A DNA stretch of 64,000 bases from Telmatactis stephensoni. Lineage: Eukaryota > Cnidaria > Anthozoa > Actiniaria > Isophelliidae. Position numbers and translations under genes: made by a program. The stretch covers positions 124,001 to 188,000 of the forward strand of contig JALIZF010001795.1 in the NCBI GenBank assembly GCA_029948255.1. The letters are read 5' to 3'. The notes under the pieces were generated by a model that did no database searches, had not been told where the DNA came from, and saw only the letters and a program-made list of their open reading frames with translations. This document shows, piece after piece, positions 45,728-54,905 of this stretch. Each line of letters starts with the position of its first letter. Position 1 is the stretch's first letter.

Positions 45728-46993
45728 TCAAAATAAGGGCCCTTGAAAATTTGTTAAAATACAGCAAACAGACCATAACTGGTTAACAGATGAGCACAAT
45801 GAAAGTGGGATATATGAATCATATATGTGGATTTCTTTGACACGCCTTATTGCCCTTTCTACATGTATTCATAACCTTTCTACATGTATTCTTAACCGGG
45901 CAATGTTCTGGGTTTTTACAACATTTTCTTGTACAAACTGAGGTTTTTCCTCCAAAAATGGTGGTATATTCAAGGAACACTGCTTTGGAGTTAGAAGGTC
46001 CTCAATGGTAAATCCCTTATCTGCCATAACCCCATCCTTAGGATCCAAAAGATCAATCAAACCACACCTCCTAGTTATTTCTTTATCACTGATAGAGCCA
46101 GTGTATAGAGCGGAAATGAATGTAACAGCACCTGTTGGGGCTATTCCAATCAGTCCTTTCAAAGTAGTGGCACTTTTATAACTGGAGTAGCATTCAGAGT
46201 GAAGTACAAGGGATGAAGGTGTCTGTACTTTAAATTCAGTACAATCAATAATCACCCTCACATTGGGGTACACATCTTTAAAACATTTTGGCATTGTCCT
46301 GTTCACAGTTTCTCTACTTGGCCAGATGGGAAGAGAACCCAGGAGTACATACAAAAAAATTACCCAAGTTAGATAGGTTCTGCTTACTGTGGCAACAGAT
46401 ACTCTAAATCGATCAGCGAGATCTTGCTCAAACAAGCCCAGCCTGATTTTACACAGAAATAGAAATACTTGATCTTCAATGGAAAGGGATTGTTGTTTAA
46501 TGAAAGCCATTCCACTATCTAAATCAGGGTTAGTTAGTCCTCTGGCCCTTTGAATTTGTGACCAGGTTCTCATTTTAGATGCTGTTGGTTTGACTAATTC
46601 AATAAACTTTTCAAGAAGCTTCCATGAATTGAAACCAGTGAAAAAATTGATCAATTCATCATTGTATGAGTATCTGGACAGTCCAAATTTACCTCATAAT
46701 TTACCTCATTTGCCTTAGCAAGTTTTCAATGCTTGAGCCAAAATACAGTAGTCGTGATCTTGTGAGGGAGGTGGTATGGTAAAACCTGTATCCACAAACT
46801 GTATCTCTGCTGCTTCTGAACTTGCTTGGTTTTCAACATGAAGTCGTTTTTTGCGAGGAGGCCGAGAAGATGTTTCCGTTTTCCAAGAGAAAATGGTTGG
46901 AACAGCAGTACGTAAAAGCATTGTTCTCCCATTGTAAGTCTTCTTAAAATCACTAGCTTTGAAGTGTTCTGAACACACTTTTGTGTGAGACAT
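45728..46993 (-). pseudogene. THAP-DDE4 transposase, ISL2EU/Harbinger-like (broken)
   Basis: Minus strand. 46993-46715 encodes the C-terminal half of a THAP DNA-binding domain (VCSEHFKASDF, then AVPTIF) after a good splice acceptor; the exon with the N-terminal C-x-C half was not found. After a frame break near 46690-46715 (a short duplicated GAGGTAAATT) the DDE4 domain runs from 46654: helix-turn-helix (FRVSVATVSRTYLTW), first D in VIIDCTEFK, second D in MADKGFTIEDLL, and the E in IHVERAIRR. Just at that E a 21-bp in-frame duplication (about 45869-45910) inserts a TGA; without it the frame runs to 45728. Convergent with the YqaJ gene, the layout expected for ISL2EU. Confidence 0.8.
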
Positions 46994-47469
46994 TATCTAA
47001 AAGTAAAAGTTTCAAAAAATCCAAAAATAGAACTTCGCATTTACGAAATAATAATAATAAAATAATTATACAAACTTTATTTTCTTTTTCTTTTCAATTG
47101 TAATAAGAATAATAATTATAATAATAGCATATATTTATACACAATATTGATTGACAGCTTAGCTGATGTGGTCATGTGTCTAAACTATATACTATTGCAA
47201 AAATAGGATGAAAAAATAAACATAAATTAAAAGAAGTTACAATCAATGTGTAGTTCCAGAAAATATCCATGTCCCACCATGGTGGAAATTTGTAAATAGA
47301 CCCCCCTATCCTCTGGAACTTCCATTTTTCTTCCATACAAACTCTGTAATTTTGTTTTCTCTCTGACCCAACCTCTCCTCCAGAATTTCCTATTTCCTCC
47401 ATGGTGGGGGTATGGATATTTTCAGGAACTACACAATATAGATTAGAAAAATTATTATTTGAAAAGTGA
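46994..47469. other. no gene seen
   Basis: AT-rich sequence upstream of the THAP exon; should contain the transposase 5' exon and the element end, neither of which I could place. Confidence 0.4.
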
Positions 47470-47924
47470 AATATAAAATTAAGTTCTTGTTCTTAGTTTT
47501 TTTTATTACTTGGACTCATAGTTCCTTGTTGATAAAAATGTTCCCTCTTTCTTCATTCATATTTTTGTTGTGAACAGTTTTTTCTTTTTTCTTTCATTTC
47601 CTTTTTCTGTTTTTTCTTTTTCTTTCATAGTTTTTCTTTGTCACCACTGTTTCTTGCTTGATACTTTTCTGATGTTTTCCCTCCATCATTTTAAACAACT
47701 GTCATTCTTCCTCTTTCCATCTTTATGAACTTGACTGACGGTACTTCGGCGTGTTCTATTTCTATTTCTATATATATTTTTAATACATATTTTAAGTATT
47801 TTTAGGTTTTTCATTTTGTGATTATTTCTTTTTTTTATTATTTACTTTTTTTTATTTTGAGGACCCTTCTGTAAACCATATATATGATGTTGGCATCCTC
47901 AATAAAGATTAATATTATTATTAC
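47470..47924 (+). repeat. probable LINE 3' tail
   Basis: T-rich low-complexity sequence ending CATCCTCAATAAAGATTAAT ATTATTATTA, the AATAAA-plus-short-repeat end typical of truncated LINE copies. No coding part remains. Confidence 0.4.
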
Positions 47925-50185
47925 CAGAATACATACGTCTGTCAATACTTACTACAATACCAAACAATTCTTTGAATTTACGTCTTTGTGCCGTCCTACT
48001 CTTCATATGCCGCATTTTCGGCATCTGATGTACAGTCTTGGTTAGTAAAAAATGGCTATCAATCAGATACGATTGAAAGGATATCAGGTGAGCGTTTGTA
48101 TTGGTAAAACCCATTTATTTGCCGCCGTGTGGCGTTAGCTTATCATTGTTCATTGTTCATTTTTAGTTACTGAGTCTTTAAATGGTGAAGACCTTGTTGC
48201 ACTTCTCGAAGATGATAGGGAACAAAATGGTTAAATTCAAGAAGGTTTTCTGCTCCTCCAGCTCCAGAGTAGTTCATGCTCAAGGTAGTTAAGGCCTGGG
48301 TCAGCTCCCAAATCCCAGAAACTTTTGGCATAAAAAATTAAATATGCCATATAGGAAGCTGAAATTTTGTATACAAAGATTTATTTGTATCTGGAACTTT
48401 TTCGACAGGATTTTATTGTTAGTGGTAGATCACGTCATTTATCACGTGACGCCGAAAAGCGACAAATTCAAAAACTTTTCCGCAGTTGGGTTTTACACTT
48501 TTCTACATTAAAACACATTTTTTGAATAAAATATGACATTTGTATCCATGAATTTGATTAGAGAACATGAATTCGTTATTTGTAAACAGCCCTTTTCAGT
48601 ATAAATGCCGTGTATGCCGCCAATGTGGATCTATTTTCTTCAGTTATTTCAAAGTTTTAATATAGATTCATGTTCTCTACTCATAATCTTAAAGGACAAT
48701 TCAGGAATAAAATGCATGATATGCAAAAGAAACTGAAAAGTTTAAACTTACTTGTGGATAATTAGTTTTAGATGCCGAACTTTGTTTTCCGATTTTTCAG
48801 ACATTTTGTTGTTCAGTGAAACTCCCATAATGCTTTTCACCAGGCAACAAAACTGCCCATCTCCTACCTGGTTGGTTAATTGGAAATAGTAAAAAAATAG
48901 CATATGGGAGGGGTATGAAGATATATTTTGTTGTTGTTTAAAGATGGCGGACGAAGAATAATAATTTCCGACTGTAAAAACGATTGATTTTGGTTTTTTT
49001 CTGCTGTAATCTGCTACCACAATTCAAAGGAGGTAAATTTATTGTAAAGGAGAGCATTTAATTCATATACTTTTCACGAAAAACAAATAAATGTCTTGAT
49101 TTACGTTAATTTTGTGGTCATTCTCTGACTATCTTGCCCACCGTTTCGCTATTTCTATGTGTAATTTATCCTTTTCTTGTAAATATTTTCATGTCCTACA
49201 ACAAGCAGTTTGAAAGCAGCTTTTCCCTAAAGCACATGCGCTGAGATTATAAGCGGGAAATATGAATCAAGATCGATCCAAACAATTTTACTTCTCTTGA
49301 ATGTCTGTATGTTGTATAAGGTTTATATAATGTCTCAAGTTATAAATTGCGGATTTGCAAGGGTTTTTATATGGCAAACCAAGAAATTAGCATACAGTAA
49401 GTGTAAAGGAACTGATGAATCGTCAGCTGCCTTTAATCAAAGGTCTCAATGAGACAACTCACGGATACAGCTACATAGCATACAAGCCAATTCCAAAAGG
49501 AAAAACTTATGCACCAAAGTAAATCCCGAAGGGGGGAGGGGAGACTGCAACTAAAATAAGGGGGTTTGGAAACGTTTGCAGTCCCCCCAGTCAGGCATTT
49601 GATAATTATCTGGGTCCCGGGACACATAAATATTAAGAAATGTTAAGCATGTTTGATCAATTTCTTTCCCAACTGTCGGGATTTAGACAAAAAAATTCAA
49701 CTCTTGATTAAATCGCACCCTTTTTCGTCTTTTTCCTGCACTCCCCTCCACGTCGGGGTTTACTTTGACAGACTTGATTAGTGTACGAGCACTAAAAGTA
49801 AGCAAAATAAATAGTCCTATTTTACCATAGGCATTTAACTGCGTTACTTTAGATGTCTTTAATTCATGTGTAAAGACGTAATATTACCGTAAACACTTGT
49901 GTATCTCGAATCAAAGCTGCACTCATAGACAATTAGCAACTATAAACTTGGTTGTGAAATTATAAAAATCTCAAAGGATTTTCAACTCTAAACTGACCGT
50001 ATGCTTAGCTTTTGTTTGTCGAATTCTAGAACGTACAGCTGAATCGGTTCTGAGTCTGACACATTAGGAAGGTTGCGATCAAATGCACGTTGGAATGTAG
50101 CTGCTAATTATGCATATTCGATTGATCTTTTGAATTCATCGCAAACAGTCCAAACAAGCATTGAAATCTCTTCACGAAGATTAAC
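47925..50185. other. no supported gene
   Basis: A minus-strand frame at about 47940-48019 starts ATGCCGAAAATGCGGC and runs to a GTAAGT donor, and AAGATGGCGGACGAAG at 48941 resembles a start context, but neither extends into recognisable protein. TTAAGGCCTGGGTCAGC at 48289 is another TTAAGG-type terminus without a partner. Confidence 0.35.
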
Positions 50186-50431
50186 TGGTTAAAACTGGTT
50201 TCTTTTATTTGAGTGCCCAAAGCAGGCTGGAGGATTTTTAACAATAGCAATCGTTACAATGCAAATCAGAAAGTCCCAAACGTAACTCGCCCGGTTAAAC
50301 CTTTGTTGTCATTGTTTCACAGGTACTCACGTAGTAACCGGTTAGAACCGGTTTCTTTTGTTTAAGCACGCAAAGCAGGCTGGAGGATTTTGTACAATAG
50401 CATATTTACAATGCAAATGAGAAAGTCCCAT
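50186..50431. repeat. direct repeat, period about 150 bp
   Basis: 50186-50281 and 50336-50431 share GGTTTCTTTT, CAAAGCAGGCTGGAGGATTT, ACAATGCAAAT and GAAAGTCCCA in order. Confidence 0.75.
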
Positions 50432-50487
50432 CTACAGCAATAACTCACAGCTACTCCTACGGAGTATCCGTGAGTTAAAAATCGGTC

Positions 50488-50553
50488 CAACAATGAAATC
50501 TTTGAATCCTACAAGAAGCAGTTCGGAAGCCTTCCAGGTTTTGACATTGACAA
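50488..50553 (+). CDS. possible isolated exon
   Basis: One frame reads EIFESYKKQFGSLPGFDIDK and runs straight into GTGAGT, a good donor. The composition looks like real protein, but no acceptor-matched upstream exon or downstream partner was found. Confidence 0.25.
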
Positions 50554-50626
50554 AGGTGAGTGAGAAATTCATATATGTTGGCTAACATATCAAACAATAA
50601 TTATTGTAGCTATCAGAAAAAACTGA

Positions 50627-50884
50627 TATACACCTATTTCAAAAAAGGTTGTCACCGCTAAGAGCGATAGGCGATAGGTAATAGGTCATTCCAAGACCGC
50701 AAAGCACTATTGATTTCTAATTGATTTACATATGAATAGCCAAATATTTGATGGAAGAGTGTAAAGAAAGACTTAGGATGGCTTAATTAAGAAATCAATA
50801 GTGCTTTGCGGTCTTGGAATGACTATTACCTATCGGATATCGCTCTTAGCGGTGACAACCTTTTTTGAAATAGGTGTATATATT
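50627..50884. mobile_element. MITE with TTTCAAAAAAGGTTGTC ends, copy 3
   Basis: Long inverted arms: TATTTCAAAAAAGGTTGTCA CCGCTAAGAGCGATA...GCAAAGCACTATTGATTTC mirrored on the right to ...TGACAACCTTTTTTGAAATA GG. TATA-like borders. Same terminus as 14958 and 16701. Confidence 0.8.
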
Positions 50885-51317
50885 TATATATACCTGTGGA
50901 GATGACAACTCTAATTGATCACTGAAAACAACTCAAGTTGTTGTGTATATTCGCAAATATATCAAATTAGTCATGATGGAGGACAAAGCACTTGAGTACA
51001 AAACTAAATTGACTTTTTAACAAACAGTGAGCAAGTGTCTCACTGAGAAATTATACGTTTTCTTTCCTAGCTTCCAGCTTACACAGTAGCGATAATTAAA
51101 AGAACAAATCACAAGACACAGAACATATGCTTCAGCTTGTCCTTTTCGTAGATTTCACACACAATTGAGAGACATCTGTCTCAGCACACAGGAACCCCAG
51201 AACACAACAAGCTTTTACCAAGAATAGTTACTGAAAAAAAAACACGTCAAAATATGTCATACATAAAAAAGAAAAACTGGGAATTATAAAGGCAGCAAAA
51301 CTCAAGAAGATACAAAT

Positions 51318-51638
51318 TTAATTTTATAAAGTACGATATGCTGCACAAACGCCTTGAAACCAGATTTCTTGCGCTTTTGTTTTGAATGCAAATGACTGCA
51401 AGAATTAACTACCTCCACTTCATCATAATATAACATGAATTGCAAAGCTTGTGGGTCTCTTGAGAACAAAGGATGCCGTGAAAACATGTACCCATCACAA
51501 TAGTCTGATATCAAATTATCTTGCCGACGATGTTAACTTCACCAAAACATAGCTAAGATGACACATCATCAGTGTTAACCCTAAGACCGAGAGGAGGGGG
51601 ATTGGGCATATGTAGGGTATATAAATTTGTATTTTTAA
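51318..51638. repeat. segmental duplicate, copy 2
   Basis: Near-identical to 25031-25112 joined to 25519-25749, about 26 kb away. Here the two halves meet at GAATTAACTACC. Confidence 0.8.
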
Positions 51639-51738
51639 AATATTAACAAGTTTTATTCGAGAAACAATTTCTTATCGTATTTTGCTCTACTTTCTCGTTT
51701 CCTTGTGTTTGCTTTAATGTCTTTGAATTCTTTTTCAG

Positions 51739-53601
51739 GATTCTTTGTTTGGAGATGGGCGAAGCGTCCACATCCACTCCAAATGAAATTCATGATAGTT
51801 CATTTGAAAATGTAAGCAAATATGTTGTACCTTTATGAATGTTAAGCTTATATAAAGTGCTAAGAAGTATTTATCAATGGGAAAGTTTTGGTAGGAGTCG
51901 TGAACTTAACATGATCCCAATTACTAGGATATAGCATAGGGAGTACAAAACTTGTGAGGAGTGAAAAGTTATGAACTAACGAACTTATTTTGATTTTATT
52001 GAGCAAAAGTCTCATGGTTGTTTGTATTGCATATTTCACAGAAGGAGGGTGAAAAAGAAGAAGAATACTGCCCCGAGGAACTTAAGGAGTTGTCAGAAAC
52101 TCCGAGGAGTCGAGCCCCAAAGAGTGGTGTTTCAAAAACAAAGGTACAGTGTACAGTTATTTTGTATCACCGTTTTACATGTACAGACGTCTCAGAAAAT
52201 AAGAAATGTTTTCAGTGATAATGATTGTCTGATTTTAAATGTGTAAGTACACCCGTATACCGTTACAGAATTATGTTGTTTAAAGCTGACCTCGATGTTG
52301 CAGCACGAAACTGTTAGCATTCGCTTTGGCATGTACTGTACATTTTACGGTCCATCAAATTTAGACTAAAATGTATCCAGTTATATGCATTTTCATTTTT
52401 TGTGTGTAATTTGACTATAAATTCACGATATAAATATTACATTTTGCCACACAATCATTTCTTCATTGGAATCCTAATTCATGATCAAGGTATACGTATG
52501 GTGTGTGCAAGACCTTGTAGTCTTGGTATCGCATCGTTACCAATGCATTGCTTGGTTGTGTGTTAGGCTCCAGTGTTCAAATGTACGTGTACGTTGACCT
52601 GTGTTGTGACTGAGGTATATGCATGATGAGTGCAGGGCCACATCTACTACAGCTCTGGTATCTCACTGCAACATATGCATTGCTTAGTTACACCTTAGAC
52701 AACTGTGGCAAAATGTAGAATCCAAATTTCACAGGAAGAAAAGGTTTATTTTAATAAATGGTTGACAGTGTTTCACTTCCTTTCTTAGAAAATTGTTTCA
52801 GTTGGCAAGAAAAGAAATGCTAGATGCAAAAAGCAAAAAGCTCTGTAAAACCAAATTAAAAAAGAATTAAAAAGGATAGCCTTTCACATATGTCCACAGC
52901 TCTTGATGCTCTTGAAACTAAAAATAGTATTATTAAAAACATGAAAAAACTGCTCAGCAAATAAAAGCCATCCATAGGAAGTATGAATTGCTAAAACTTT
53001 CATTAAGTAATATAAAATCAGACAATCAGAAATTAAGGCTAACTTTTTGAAGACCATTAGACCTGAACAACTTACTTGTATTGAAGATAAATTAGGTTCT
53101 GATTTAGTCTTGGGGAAAGGAAGGTTTGGAATTTGCAAACGCATGCATATGGAACTTTGTGGAGAAAATATTAAGGCTGCTGCAAAGCATTATAGAGAAA
53201 ATACTACCAAAGAAACTGTTTACAAAGAAGCATTTTTGTTGTCTCAGCTTTCACATAAAGCATTTTCATATATTTGTGGTGTAGCTCATGTTGACTCAAC
53301 ATATATATTGGTAACTGAGTTTTGTGCAGTAGCTAAGGGCACAAGACACTCTCTTACAATGCAACAAATATTGCAGCAGCCATCAGATATTTTAATGACA
53401 GAGCTTGAATGGATGCTATTAATAAAATGTGCTGAGGGATTTGCATATTTGCATTCTAAGAATATCATCCATAATGATAAAAAAGCAGATAATATTTTAA
53501 TTATTGAATGTAACACTGAGTCTACACACCCAAAGATCATTGATTTAAACAAAGCTGAACATGTAGCCAGAATACGAAGAACATCAAGGCGAGAGATTCC
53601 T
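51739..53601 (+). pseudogene. atypical protein kinase gene (degenerate)
   Basis: Exons 51739-51811 (starting MGEASTSTPNE), 52042-52143 and from 52789. After 52846 stops and frame changes break a lysine-rich coiled-coil part; the kinase domain reads open from about 53047 to 53601, where TGTAAGC is a donor. Seen: glycine loop LGKGRFGICKRM, the lysine in AAAKHY, the helix-C glutamate in YKEAFLLSQL, hinge LVTEFC, a catalytic loop IIHNDKKADNIL (HND for HRD) and IIDLNKAEH where DFG would be (DLN). The replaced DFG glycine/phenylalanine and broken upstream exons argue against activity. The C-lobe beyond is absent; a retrotransposon begins 48 bp downstream. The family resembles an expanded cnidarian kinase group (from memory). 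Confidence 0.6.
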
Positions 53602-53648
53602 GTAAGCGAGAGAGAGAACCACAAACTTTTTTAAACTTTGCTAAAATG

Positions 53649-53811
53649 GTTATATTTTGATTGGTTAAAATAATTAATTCGCCATGGACTCGGATTGGAT
53701 TACTAGTGGGATCATGTTACTCTACATTATATAGCTTGTGTTATCGGCTTGCTGGCCTTGTTAGATTTGTTGTTACATATTTTGAGTATAATTTTTAGTA
53801 TAGCTATTTCA
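53649..53811 (+). repeat. split direct repeat A1
   Basis: Begins GTTATATTTTGATTGG and ends CTATTTCA just before the gag ATG. One mismatch (AGCTATTT versus ATCTATTT) with A2. Confidence 0.92.
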
Positions 53812-53813
53812 TT

Positions 53814-54905
53814 ATGGATCGGCGCCGTCGTACAGAGCGTGTAGATTACGCGGCCCTGCATAACGGTGTGGCGGTCGTCACAGAGTTGGAGAATGAAGAA
53901 GTATTCCACGACAGTTTTACGGAGTTGCCAAAGGACCACGAGGACGAGCACGATGAAGTACGAGAGTTGACAGAACAGATTGCTGCCGCGAAAGTGGTAA
54001 GGGAGCGTCTATCCAAGGATAAAGAAATACGTCAGCTTAGAAAGGAGCTCGAGGAGCTACACAAAGGAAATGAGTCCCTTCGGGAAGATGTTAAGCAGGA
54101 GACGAAAGTTACGAAGCAAAGATCAGCGACTCCCCAATTTGGGGGCGTTCCCAGCTTAGACAAAATTCGTCGAGCTTCTTCTCCATCTAAGACAGTAGAT
54201 AAACAGTTAGCGGATCTGGGATTATCTTCGTCTTCAAGCTCGGATGAAGAGTCTGATGATGGGGAGGTGGCCATTAAACAGAAAAAGGAGAAAGGTAAGC
54301 TGCGATCGGGAAAGTTGGCCAAAGTTACAAATCGCGTTGTACGTCCGCAGCTCTGGCCTCATAGTGAATTGAGCTTGACTTATGTCAGCAAAGATATTAA
54401 ATATGACGAACTGACTCTTGCTGAATTCGTGGCTGGATACTCTGCGATTCTGAGTCTCAAAACATTGACATCACAGGAGCAGGACGCGCGTCTGCAGCAT
54501 CTGACCTCGTTGATGTATTTGGCTACTCAGTTTCCGTGGAAAGTGGTTCGTAATTTTCATGCCGCGGTTTTATTTGAGATCGAGCGTGGCAGAGCTCACT
54601 GGGGAGATTCCTTCACACAGTTAGAGAATCGGTTCATGCATGAAACACATGCGGGAAAGCATAGCGTTGCGAAACCTCAGACATCGGCGACACCACGTGG
54701 AGTGTACTTTTGTAAAGATTTTCAACGTGACAAATGTAGTTATCGTTCGGATCATTATGGGTTACTTCGAAACGAACGTAAATGGCTCCAGCATATTTGT
54801 GGAAAGTGCTGGACCACTGATCATACTATTGCCAAGCACGCCGAATCATCGATGGAATGCCCTCTGCAGGGAGATTCAACTAAAGAAGCCGGTAAATCTG
54901 ACTGA
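53814..54905 (+). CDS. gag-like protein of the YR retrotransposon
   Basis: 363 residues from ATG at 53814. Acidic and coiled-coil N-terminus (LTEQIAAAKVVRERLSKDKE), serine-rich acidic stretch (SSSSSDEESDDGE), a capsid-like helical middle, and C-terminal zinc motifs at about residues 297-350: FCKDFQRDKC...H of CCCH kind, then CGKCWTTDHTIAKH. The presumed role is RNA binding and particle assembly. It ends at TGA followed by CTAG; the same frame continues without a break into the polymerase. Confidence 0.8.
   Translation: MDRRRRTERVDYAALHNGVAVVTELENEEVFHDSFTELPKDHEDEHDEVRELTEQIAAAKVVRERLSKDKEIRQLRKELEELHKGNESLREDVKQETKVTKQRSATPQFGGVPSLDKIRRASSPSKTVDKQLADLGLSSSSSSDEESDDGEVAIKQKKEKGKLRSGKLAKVTNRVVRPQLWPHSELSLTYVSKDIKYDELTLAEFVAGYSAILSLKTLTSQEQDARLQHLTSLMYLATQFPWKVVRNFHAAVLFEIERGRAHWGDSFTQLENRFMHETHAGKHSVAKPQTSATPRGVYFCKDFQRDKCSYRSDHYGLLRNERKWLQHICGKCWTTDHTIAKHAESSMECPLQGDSTKEAGKSD

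Noticed and set aside
50186..50431. CRISPR-like repeat array
   Set aside because: Only two copies of a 95-bp repeat, eukaryotic context, no spacers of uniform length.
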